Shown here in pieces: positions 56,322 to 64,000 of a DNA stretch of 64,000 nucleotides. Each line of letters begins with the position of its first letter. Position 1 is the stretch's first letter. A program made the translations under genes and the position numbers. This DNA is from Salvia splendens (lineage: Eukaryota > Streptophyta > Magnoliopsida > Lamiales > Lamiaceae): NCBI RefSeq assembly GCF_004379255.2, contig NC_056033.1:37722719-37786718 (forward strand), written 5' to 3'. Under the pieces are notes generated by a model, which was given only the letters and a program-made list of their open reading frames with translations, had not been told where the DNA came from and did no database searches.

Positions 56322-56965
56322 TGATGGTTCCGCGAAAATTTGATGTTAGTGATGAATGCAGGAAGATGCAGATCACGACAAATGAATTTACGTGGTTCGA
56401 TTTACTGAGGTAAATCTACGTCCACGGGAAGAAAAGAGGGCAGAGTTGTATTGCTTGATCTGTTTTCTACAGCTTACAATACAGACTTGCTATTTTGTAT
56501 TTTATCTCTAGAGATCGAGAGAATGTAACCCTATCTATCTGATCTAGGTTCTATTTATACCAAGGACCAAGATCGTGGCATGCAGCTATTTACTAGGTAG
56601 TGGATGTCGTGGAGATCGTGGCGATCTTGCATGGGTCCACTATCCTGCATGAGTTAATGACTGCTTGACACCACTAAATAGATCGTGGGTGTAGTGGAGG
56701 TCGTGGAGGTTCTGCATGAGTCCACTATCTCCCAGTTCGGTCGAATACTGAGACCGAACTGCTGAATTATTGCCGAGCAGCTTTTGCCGATCTGAGAGTA
56801 GAGCTTGATGCCGACCTGAGAGCAGAGTTTTTGGTTGGCTTTTACCGAGCTGTAGGCTGGGGCCGAACTCTTTGGTTGTGCCGAACTGAACTCTTTAGTC
56901 ATGCCGAACTGATACTCTTTCTTGGGCTTTACTGCTGTTGGGCTTGTTTAGTACGTACTCCATCA
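56322..56965 (-). repeat. 3' LTR of the Tat retrotransposon
   Basis: Matches 63318-63962 base for base by eye, except for one missing base (GACAAATG here versus GACACAATG). Begins TGATGG and ends CCATCA, palindromic termini. Target duplication CTCTC at 56317-56321. Confidence 0.97.
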
Positions 56966-56985
56966 CTACCCCCCCCGGAAAGCGA
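56966..56985 (-). other. Polypurine tract
   Basis: In element orientation the sequence before the 3' LTR reads CCGGGGGGGGTAG directly against TGATGG. This is the expected site for plus-strand priming. Confidence 0.75.
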
Positions 56986-57049
56986 AGTGAATTAGTTCGG
57001 CATTCTGAATAAAGGTACGGGGTAAGTTGATGTTTGTCCTCGGTCTTAT

Positions 57050-57690
57050 GAAGTGAACTCTTCTTTGACCGGACTCGTCTTTGGTCTGATGAAATAAACA
57101 TCTTTGACTGGACTCGTCTTTGGTCTGATGAAATAAACATCTTTGACCGGACTAAGCTTGTGTCCTAATTTGGCGAGTTTTATCGCTCGGATCGGACTTT
57201 CCGTTGTCCTAATTTGGGGATCGGACTTTCCCTTGTCCTAATTCGGCGAGTTTTATCGCGTGGATCGGACTTTCCCTTGTCCTAATTCAGGCAAGTTTTA
57301 TCGCGAGAATCGGACTTTCGTTGCAGTTCGTTTCAGACGAAGTGCTTGATTTTTAAGCCGAATTGTGGTCTTGTATCCTCTTTAGAAGCTTTGACTTCAC
57401 AATCGTTGGCTTATTGCAGCTCGTTTCAGACGAACTGCTTGTTTAAGCTGAATTGTGGTCTTGTATCTTCTGTAGAAGCTTTGACTCACAATTGTTGGCT
57501 TGTTGCAGCTCGTTTCAGACGAACTGCTTGTTTAAGCTGAATTGTGGTCTTGTATCTTCTGTAGAAGCTTTGACTCACAATTGTTGGCTTGTTGCAGCTC
57601 GTTTCAGACGAACTGCTTGTTTAAGCTGAATTGTGGTCTTGTATCTTCTGTAGAAGCTTTGACTCACAATTGTTTAGCTTGTATATGTTC
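57050..57690 (-). repeat. Three short tandem repeat families in the retrotransposon 3' untranslated region
   Basis: Near 57050-57150 a CTTTGACYGGACTCGTCTTT unit occurs two to three times. Near 57170-57320 a CGGACTTTCCYTTGTCCTAA unit with GCGAGTTTTATCGC occurs about three times. At 57328, 57420, 57510 and 57599 an ~89-bp unit starting CGTTTCAGACGAA recurs four times. Such arrays between pol and the 3' LTR are common in Tat-lineage elements. Confidence 0.85.
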
Positions 57691-57868
57691 TAAGAAGGGG
57701 ATCAGCCTTCGAAGAACAAGATACCTCAGTAATATTTGTAAGAGACGACACGCACAGAGACAGATAAAACGCATATAGACAAAACGCACAGAGACAAATA
57801 AAGACCAAGCAAACCAAAGAAAGCACATTGACTGAACAAGACTCAAGACTGACTGACCGGACTGTCTC

Positions 57869-60800
57869 TTACAAATGGAACTTTTTGAGGTTGGAAATGT
57901 GCCATGTTCGGGGTACCTGTTCTCCTGACATGTGAGCCAATTTGTAAGACCCTTTGCCGAGGACTTCTGACACCCGATACGGACCTTCCCATGTGGGTTC
58001 GAGCTTGCCCAGCTTTTCTGCTCGGCTTACTTCGTTGTTTCTCAGGACGAGATCTCCCACTTGAAATTGTAGCTTCTTCACCCTTTGGTTGTAATACCGG
58101 GCTACTTGCTCCTTGTACTTGGCTGCTTTTATGCATGCCAATTCTCTTCTTTCTTCGGCAAGATCTAGCTCGGCTCTCAGTCCGTCGTCATTCATTTCTG
58201 AGGAGAAATTTAGAGTTCGGGGACTGGGTACGCCGATCTCCACCGGAATCACGGCTTCAGTGCCGTACACAAGACTGTACGGAGTTTCACCGTTGGAGGT
58301 TGTGGGTGTAGTTCGGTAGGACCATAGGACTTGAGGGAGATTTTCTACCCATTGTCCTTTGGCTTGTTCTAACCGAGCTTTTAACCCTTTCACCAGGATA
58401 CGATTTGTTACCTCCGTTTGTCCGTTTGCTTGTGGATGAGAGACCGAAGTGAACCGCTGTTGAATATTCAGCTCTTGGCACCAATTCTTGAACGTCTTGT
58501 CGGTGAACTGAGTCCCGTTATCCGAGATGAGGATGTGGGGTATGCCAAATCGGCACACTATGTTCTTCCAGACGAAATCCAATGCCTTCGAGCTCGTTAT
58601 CGTAGCTAATGGTTCAGCTTCCACCCACTTTGTAAAGTAGTCCACGGCAACGATTAGGAATTTCATTTGCCGAGGAGCTTGAGGAAGTGGTCCCACTATG
58701 TCTATGCCCCATTGCATGAAAGGCCAAGGGCTTTGCATAGTGAATAGATCGGTCTGCGGCATCCTTGGGATATTTGCATGGATTTGGCACTTCGGGCATG
58801 TCTTGACGAGCTGCACTGCTTCTTGTACCAAGGTTGGCCAATAATATCCCCATCTTAGAACTTTTTTAGCTAAAGCTCTAGCTCCGATGTGGCTGCCGCA
58901 CGATCCTTCATGAACTTCTCTGAGGATGTAGTCCGTCTCTTCTGGTCCTACGCACCGCAATAACGGCTGGAGGTAAGACTTTCTAAAGAGGACTCCTTCA
59001 TGAAGTTCGTACCGAAGTGCTCGGCATGTGATCTTCCGAGCTTCTCTCTTATCCTCGGGCAATTGTCCTTGATCCAGATACTGCAAGATCGGCGTCATCC
59101 AGTCCGGCGAGTTGGATACTGAATGTACCTCGGCTTCATCAATGCTTCGATGCATTAATTCTTCCGCCTTTGAGCTCGGATCTGAGGCCAACTTACTTAA
59201 GGTATCTGCTCGGCTATTTTCCGCTCTGGGAACACGGATTATCCGAAAATAGGAGAAACTTCGGCTGAAGTTTTGCGCTTTGTCCAAATACTTCTTCATT
59301 CTCTCGTCACGGGCTTCACTTGTACCCAACATGTGATTTACTATGACTTGTGAATCACAATGGACTTTGAGAGATTTGACGAGCAGACTTTGCGCTAACT
59401 GGAGTCCGGCCAGGAGGGCTTCGTACTCGGCTTCATTATTAGTAGTGGGGAATAGGAACCGAAGTGAGTAGGTTACCTCGTGTCCGTCGGGAGCGACGAG
59501 TAAAATACCAGCTCCACTTCCCATCTTGTTTGAAGCTCCATCTACGAATCCGCTCCAGCAGTCTGACGGCTCTACTTCGGATTCCAAGGGCTGTGCTAGT
59601 TCGGCATTAGCAGAATTTTTCTGTTCGGCAATGACAGGGATTGCTTGATCGAACTTGGCCTCTGCAAGAAAATCTGCCAAGGCTTGTCCCTTGATGGCTT
59701 TTCGAGGTAGGTACTCGATTGAGTGTTCTCCCAGCTCTATGGCCCATTTGGCGATTCTGCCTGATGCTTCTGGCTTGGTCAAAACTTGCCGAAGAGGCAG
59801 ATCGGTTAAGACGCATACCTTGTGAGCATAGAAGTATGGCCGCAGTCTCCTTGCTGCATTTACTAACGCCAGAGCAATTTTTTCCAGAGGTTGATACCTT
59901 GTTTCTGGACCTCTTAATGCTCGGCTTGTAAAGTAGATGGGAAACTGCTTTAGGCCTTCTTCTCGTACAAGCACCGCGCTGATGGTTTGATCTGATGCCG
60001 CTAAGTATAAGAATATTACTTCGGCTTCTGTTGGAGCAGAGAGAATAGGAAGCTCGGCTAGATAACTTTTGAGCTCGTCAAAGGCCTTTTTCTGCTCGGC
60101 TCCCCACTCGAACTTTGGTGCCTTTTTCAACACCTTGAAGAACGGCAGTTGCTTTTCGGCTGCTTGGGAAAGGAATCGATTCAGTGCGGCTAGACATCCG
60201 GTTAGCCTTTGCACGTCATGTATGGACTTCGGCATTGCCATGTTCTGAACGACTTGAACTTTTGAGGGGTTTGCCTTGAGTCCGTCCTTTGAAACCCAAC
60301 AACCCAGAAACTTTCCCGAATCTACCAAAAAGGTACACTTTTGGGGATTAAGTTTGAGGTTGGCTTTCTTGAGTACGTTGAGAGTGGATTTGAGGTTGTG
60401 CTCGTACTCCGAAGTGCTTTTGCTTTTGACGACTATATCGTCAACATACACTTCGACCTCCTTTCCAATCAGGTGCCGAAAAAGCTTGTCTACCATCCTT
60501 TGATAAGTGGCTCCGGCATTCTTTAAACCGAATGGCATCTTTTTATAAGCGAAAATGCCGAAATCGGTAATGAAAGCTGTTTTCGGAGCGTCACTCTCAT
60601 CCATCAACACTTGGTGATATCCTTTGTATAAATCAAGAAAACAGAAAATTTCGAAGCCTATCAAAGCTTCTACTTTTTTATCTATGTTCGGAAGGGGATA
60701 GCAATCTTTGGGACAGTGCTTATTTAGATCGGTGAAATCTATGCACATCCGCCATCCTCCTTCCTTTTTCTTGATCATGACAGGATTGGCCACCCACGAA

Positions 60801-61132
60801 GGATACTTCACTTCGAATAACACATCCGCCTTCAATAATTGACGGACTTCGTCATGGATGACTTGACTTCGTTCTGCCGCAAAGAGTCTTTGCTTCTGTT
60901 TTATCGGCCGGACCGAAGGATCAATATTTAACCGATGAGTGATTACCTCGGGGGGCACTCCGGTCATGTCCAACGGAGACCATGCAAAGACGTCTTTATA
61001 CTCCTTGAGGAGCTGGATGGTTTTTTCCCGAAGTAGAGGCGTTCCCGCGAAGCCGATCTTAACCGTTCTGGATGGATCGTCTTCGTACAGCTGAACTGTC
61101 ATTGAGTTCGGCTCCGGTATGACTTCGGTCAT
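57869..61132 (-). CDS. Pol polyprotein: reverse transcriptase, two RNase H domains, integrase
   Basis: 1087 residues counted from the first Met; translation probably enters from gag through the preceding UAG, in the same frame. Domains: reverse transcriptase about 80-290 with YVDD at 229-232; RNase H1-type domain about 375-490 (D381, E417, D444); a second, archaeal-type RNase H about 525-650 with D531, E567, D593 and D643, all four catalytic acids present; integrase zinc finger H741, H748, C779, C782; integrase core D811, D871, E907 with 35 residues between the last two. The final ~60 residues resemble the integrase C-terminal domain of gypsy elements. The protein copies RNA to DNA and inserts it. 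All seen catalytic residues are intact, so it may be active. Confidence 0.96.
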   Translation of the reverse strand: MTEVIPEPNSMTVQLYEDDPSRTVKIGFAGTPLLREKTIQLLKEYKDVFAWSPLDMTGVPPEVITHRLNIDPSVRPIKQKQRLFAAERSQVIHDEVRQLLKADVLFEVKYPSWVANPVMIKKKEGGWRMCIDFTDLNKHCPKDCYPLPNIDKKVEALIGFEIFCFLDLYKGYHQVLMDESDAPKTAFITDFGIFAYKKMPFGLKNAGATYQRMVDKLFRHLIGKEVEVYVDDIVVKSKSTSEYEHNLKSTLNVLKKANLKLNPQKCTFLVDSGKFLGCWVSKDGLKANPSKVQVVQNMAMPKSIHDVQRLTGCLAALNRFLSQAAEKQLPFFKVLKKAPKFEWGAEQKKAFDELKSYLAELPILSAPTEAEVIFLYLAASDQTISAVLVREEGLKQFPIYFTSRALRGPETRYQPLEKIALALVNAARRLRPYFYAHKVCVLTDLPLRQVLTKPEASGRIAKWAIELGEHSIEYLPRKAIKGQALADFLAEAKFDQAIPVIAEQKNSANAELAQPLESEVEPSDCWSGFVDGASNKMGSGAGILLVAPDGHEVTYSLRFLFPTTNNEAEYEALLAGLQLAQSLLVKSLKVHCDSQVIVNHMLGTSEARDERMKKYLDKAQNFSRSFSYFRIIRVPRAENSRADTLSKLASDPSSKAEELMHRSIDEAEVHSVSNSPDWMTPILQYLDQGQLPEDKREARKITCRALRYELHEGVLFRKSYLQPLLRCVGPEETDYILREVHEGSCGSHIGARALAKKVLRWGYYWPTLVQEAVQLVKTCPKCQIHANIPRMPQTDLFTMQSPWPFMQWGIDIVGPLPQAPRQMKFLIVAVDYFTKWVEAEPLATITSSKALDFVWKNIVCRFGIPHILISDNGTQFTDKTFKNWCQELNIQQRFTSVSHPQANGQTEVTNRILVKGLKARLEQAKGQWVENLPQVLWSYRTTPTTSNGETPYSLVYGTEAVIPVEIGVPSPRTLNFSSEMNDDGLRAELDLAEERRELACIKAAKYKEQVARYYNQRVKKLQFQVGDLVLRNNEVSRAEKLGKLEPTWEGPYRVSEVLGKGSYKLAHMSGEQVPRTWHISNLKKFHL

Positions 61133-61162
61133 CGCCTCTGACTCCGGCCGCTGTGATTGCTA
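61133..61162 (-). promoter_or_regulatory. In-frame UAG between gag and pol in a readthrough-type context
   Basis: On the minus strand the gag stop UAG is followed by CAA UCA, which fits the UAG-CAR-YYA context known to promote stop-codon readthrough in plant RNA viruses. Nine sense codons link it to the first Met of pol with no further stop. Readthrough would give a gag-pol fusion in the low amount retroelements need. Function is inferred, not shown. Confidence 0.6.
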
Positions 61163-63241
61163 TGCTTGGTGGTGCCGATCTGACTGCTCGGCACTTCTAA
61201 GCGCAATTTGCAGACATTCCTTTGCTCTCTTTTGGTCACCTCGGATGACCGCTATCCCACCTTTAGTGGGGATCTTGATGGTGAGGTGATAAGTAGAGCA
61301 AACGGCCCGAACTGTGTTGAGCCAGTCTCTCCCCAGGATGATGTTGTACGGGGACCGAGCTTTCACCACAAAGAACTCGATCATCGTATTGGAGCTTGTA
61401 GGCGCTTTTCCCACCGTGATTGGAAGGCTGATAATACCTTCCGGGCGGGTGTCCTCCTGGGCGAAACTTTTCAGAGGAAGCGGAGCCGGACTGAGCCGAG
61501 CTGGATCCACTTCCATTTTATCGAAACATTCTTTAAAAAGAATGCTGACTGACGCTCCTGTATCCACAAATACTCTGTGGATCAGTTTATTTGCCACTCC
61601 GGCTTGAATGACAATAGCGTCTTGGTGAGGAGAGATGGCTGGGACGGGATCGGCATCTGAAAATGTAATCACTTCGTCTTTCTTCAGCCTTTTATGTGTC
61701 GGTTCCTCTTGATTGGAACCTCTGCGTTCTGCTTTTAGGGACGACTTAGTCTTCCCGGCAGGGAGAGCATCAATAGTCTGGATTACTCCATCATATTGCG
61801 GCTCGTCGTCGTCTTCGGGATCCTCATGCCTTTTCGGATCCTGAGGATTGCAGTTCGCACCTCTCTGCCTTTTGTTCTTTTTCGGCTGCTTGCTTTGGTA
61901 TTTTTTTAACGTTCCTGTTTTCACAAGAACATCAATACCTGCAGCCAAATCTCGGCACTCCTCGGTATCGTGTCCGTGGGCTTGATGGAAGGAGCAATAT
62001 TGATCCTGAGGTCGCCGCACGGCTGATTTCGTCATCCGCTTTGGTCTTTCGAACATATCGGAATGTAGTTCGAAAATTTCCGCTCTTGACTTGTTCAGCG
62101 GTACGAACTGAGCAGGCGGCTTCTCGGGGTTGAGACGGGGTCCCAATCTGTCTCGCACCGGAGCTCTTTGAATTCTTTCAAATGGAGTCCGGCGAGGATG
62201 CCCCTGATCGCTATGATCGGGCTTCCTTCTGTCTCCTCGGGACGATGAGCTGTCTAACGACCGTTTGCGACGGTCTGCCTCATCGGCCCGGGAGTACTGG
62301 TCCACAATGTCCCACATTTCCTGAGCTGTCTGCGGACCGCACTCAACGAGCTTCCTGTAGAGAGCTCCAGGCAGGATTCCATTTTGGAATGCCGAGATGA
62401 CAAGCAGATCGTTGAGATCGTCTACTTGCAGGCATTCCTTGTGGAATCTTGTCATAAAGTCGCTGATTTTTTCGTCGCGACCTTGACGAATAGAAAGCAG
62501 CTGAGCCGAAGTGATCCGGGCTTCTGCTTTCTGAAAGAACCTCCTGTGGAAAGCATCCATTAGATCTCGGTAGGATCTAATGCTGCCTTGAGGAAGGCTG
62601 TCGAACCACCTTCTGGCGTTCCCGATGAGCAGCTCGGGGAACAGCTTGCACATGTGGACCTCGTTGAGACCCTGGTTCGCCATGTTATATTGATAGCGCC
62701 CCAAGAAATCATGAGGATCCACGAGTCCGTCATAGGTTATCGACGGAGTTCGGTAGTTCCGCGGCAAAGGAGTTCGGGTGATATCGTCCGAGAACGGAGT
62801 CTTTAATGCTCCGTACATGGCGAACCCGACATCTCTTCGGTACGGAGGAGATGGAGTTCTCCTGTGGTTCCGGTACCGAGGAGGAACAGGAACATGTCGG
62901 GGTTGAGGATTCTTTCTCCTGGAAGACACGTCACTACTGCGGTAGTGACTTTCATGCCTAGATGAGGAGGGAGAATCCGTCGTTGTCTTCTCCGGCTGTT
63001 GGCTCTTCTGCAGGAAGGTTAAGAACTCCTCCTGCTTCTCGGCCAAGAACAGCTTGACAGCTTCATTTAAATCGGGCTGCTGGGAAGACTCGGTGCGATG
63101 ACTCCTGGAGTGGCTTGTTCCTTCTTCGTGAGAACCGGAGGTAGATGTCTCCCGAGGCCGTTTTTCAGACCTGCGAGCTGGACTAGCTTCCTCACGGTTA
63201 TCACGAACGGTATTATGGGTGTTATGTGATCTGGTATGCAT
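61160..63241 (-). CDS. Gag-protease polyprotein
   Basis: 693 residues. The N-terminal 160 residues are Arg/Ser-rich and disordered. The retrotransposon gag core lies at about 165-320 and includes ARRWFDSLPQGSIRSYRDLM. A Cys/His cluster YCSFHQAHGHDTEECRDL at about 415-432 is the nucleic-acid-binding motif of this group. The aspartic protease active site DTGAS lies at about 560-564. It ends in an amber codon (61160-61162). Gag forms the cytoplasmic particle and the protease processes both polyproteins. The frame is identical to pol's: 2109 bases from start to start, divisible by three. The start is the first Met after the primer-binding leader; no upstream in-frame Met is nearby. Confidence 0.95.
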   Translation of the reverse strand: MHTRSHNTHNTVRDNREEASPARRSEKRPRETSTSGSHEEGTSHSRSHRTESSQQPDLNEAVKLFLAEKQEEFLTFLQKSQQPEKTTTDSPSSSRHESHYRSSDVSSRRKNPQPRHVPVPPRYRNHRRTPSPPYRRDVGFAMYGALKTPFSDDITRTPLPRNYRTPSITYDGLVDPHDFLGRYQYNMANQGLNEVHMCKLFPELLIGNARRWFDSLPQGSIRSYRDLMDAFHRRFFQKAEARITSAQLLSIRQGRDEKISDFMTRFHKECLQVDDLNDLLVISAFQNGILPGALYRKLVECGPQTAQEMWDIVDQYSRADEADRRKRSLDSSSSRGDRRKPDHSDQGHPRRTPFERIQRAPVRDRLGPRLNPEKPPAQFVPLNKSRAEIFELHSDMFERPKRMTKSAVRRPQDQYCSFHQAHGHDTEECRDLAAGIDVLVKTGTLKKYQSKQPKKNKRQRGANCNPQDPKRHEDPEDDDEPQYDGVIQTIDALPAGKTKSSLKAERRGSNQEEPTHKRLKKDEVITFSDADPVPAISPHQDAIVIQAGVANKLIHRVFVDTGASVSILFKECFDKMEVDPARLSPAPLPLKSFAQEDTRPEGIISLPITVGKAPTSSNTMIEFFVVKARSPYNIILGRDWLNTVRAVCSTYHLTIKIPTKGGIAVIRGDQKRAKECLQIALRSAEQSDRHHQA

Positions 63242-63299
63242 TTTTTTGGGGTGGAAAAAGGGTCAAAAATTCGCTTTATCACAAATTTGGTTCTCTGTT

Positions 63300-63317
63300 T
63301 CCCACAGACGGCGCCAG
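63300..63317 (-). other. Primer binding site
   Basis: Directly inside the 5' LTR the minus strand reads TGGCGCCGTCTGTGGGAA. TGGCGCCG is complementary to the 3' end of plant tRNA-Asp (ending CGGCGCCA); matching weakens after about nine bases. A tRNA with a similar 3' end is an alternative. Confidence 0.7.
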
Positions 63318-63962
63318 TGATGGTTCCGCGAAAATTTGATGTTAGTGATGAATGCAGGAAGATGCAGATCACGACACAATGAATTTACGTGGTTCGATTT
63401 ACTGAGGTAAATCTACGTCCACGGGAAGAAAAGAGGGCAGAGTTGTATTGCTTGATCTGTTTTCTACAGCTTACAATACAGACTTGCTATTTTGTATTTT
63501 ATCTCTAGAGATCGAGAGAATGTAACCCTATCTATCTGATCTAGGTTCTATTTATACCAAGGACCAAGATCGTGGCATGCAGCTATTTACTAGGTAGTGG
63601 ATGTCGTGGAGATCGTGGCGATCTTGCATGGGTCCACTATCCTGCATGAGTTAATGACTGCTTGACACCACTAAATAGATCGTGGGTGTAGTGGAGGTCG
63701 TGGAGGTTCTGCATGAGTCCACTATCTCCCAGTTCGGTCGAATACTGAGACCGAACTGCTGAATTATTGCCGAGCAGCTTTTGCCGATCTGAGAGTAGAG
63801 CTTGATGCCGACCTGAGAGCAGAGTTTTTGGTTGGCTTTTACCGAGCTGTAGGCTGGGGCCGAACTCTTTGGTTGTGCCGAACTGAACTCTTTAGTCATG
63901 CCGAACTGATACTCTTTCTTGGGCTTTACTGCTGTTGGGCTTGTTTAGTACGTACTCCATCA
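63318..63962 (-). repeat. 5' LTR of the Tat retrotransposon
   Basis: One base longer than its partner at 56322-56965 and otherwise identical as far as I could compare by eye. On the minus strand it starts TGATGGAGTACG and ends CGGAACCATCA. The target duplication CTCTC follows at 63963-63967, after which PIG-P-side sequence resumes to the window end. Confidence 0.97.
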
Positions 63963-64000
63963 CTCTCAAATTAAACAGTAAAGCCATTAGTAATTTTTCC

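Larger units (their letters stand above)
56322..63962 (-). mobile_element. Complete, recent Ty3/gypsy retrotransposon of the Tat type
   Basis: Two LTRs of 644 and 645 bp (56322-56965, 63318-63962) differ by a single-base indel by eye. They are bounded by TGATGG/CCATCA and flanked by CTCTC on both sides (56317-56321, 63963-63967). Transcribed on the minus strand: 5' LTR at 63318-63962, primer site at 63300-63317, gag-protease 63241-61160, pol 61132-57869, tandem repeats in the 3' untranslated part, then a G-rich polypurine tract and the 3' LTR. Pol has a second RNase H domain, the Tat-clade trait. Gag and pol are intact apart from one in-frame amber codon between them. It sits next to PIG-P exons, most likely in an intron. 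Confidence 0.95.

Noticed and set aside
56654..56902. 82-residue frame found twice (also at 63651-63899)
   Set aside because: Both are inside the identical LTRs; duplication reflects the LTR pair, not a gene.

Overview
This is eukaryotic, plant nuclear DNA. Genes have many GT-AG introns, and the protein-coding genes are plant-type: mitochondrial NAD-malic enzyme, dynamin-related protein DRP1, RabH1/Rab6, PIG-P and an invertase/pectin-methylesterase inhibitor. The background is AT-rich and full of plant DNA transposons and Ty3/gypsy elements. A eudicot is most likely; I cannot name the species from sequence alone.

Layout. 1-957: 3' end of an LTR retrotransposon that interrupts an inhibitor gene (958-1421). 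1800-2830: fragments of a mitochondrial acyl carrier protein gene and a hAT transposase. 3744-5481: Harbinger-type element filled with internal repeats. 5881-8401: RABH1 (Rab6) gene with correct exon structure but two nonsense codons. 12092-12988: intronless plant gene of unknown function (minus strand). 14450-15420: tandem repeats next to a tRNA-like relic. 17387-19215 and 33312-35208: two related Harbinger-like elements carrying only ORF1, in opposite orientation. 20616-31800: six transposable elements in series, each bounded by (TA)n microsatellites. 35444-44031: intact 19-exon NAD-ME gene. 47521-48700: MULE-type long-TIR element with a perfect 9-bp target duplication. 49158-54502: intact 15-exon DRP1C-like gene. 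55092-56011: 3' exons of PIG-P on the minus strand. 56322-63962: complete, very young Tat-clade Ty3/gypsy retrotransposon inserted within the PIG-P gene region.

The genes do not form a functional cluster; these are independent plant loci in transposon-rich DNA. The complete-looking cellular genes are NAD-ME (mitochondrial malate decarboxylation), DRP1 (membrane scission and cell plate) and the unknown-function minus-strand gene. PIG-P (GPI-anchor synthesis) is cut by the window edge.

The most unusual part is the TA-microsatellite-embedded series. Two of its large elements (C and E) encode a homologous two-exon gene starting with an AT-hook (KRGRP). C also has a FAR1-like DNA-binding exon on the opposite strand. 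Elements B, C and E share roughly 190-200 bp repeats built around a conserved hairpin, and they are saturated with TGCATTAT-like octamers. The retrotransposon also deserves attention: its gag and pol frames are in phase, separated by one UAG whose 3' context fits the CAR-YYA readthrough motif.
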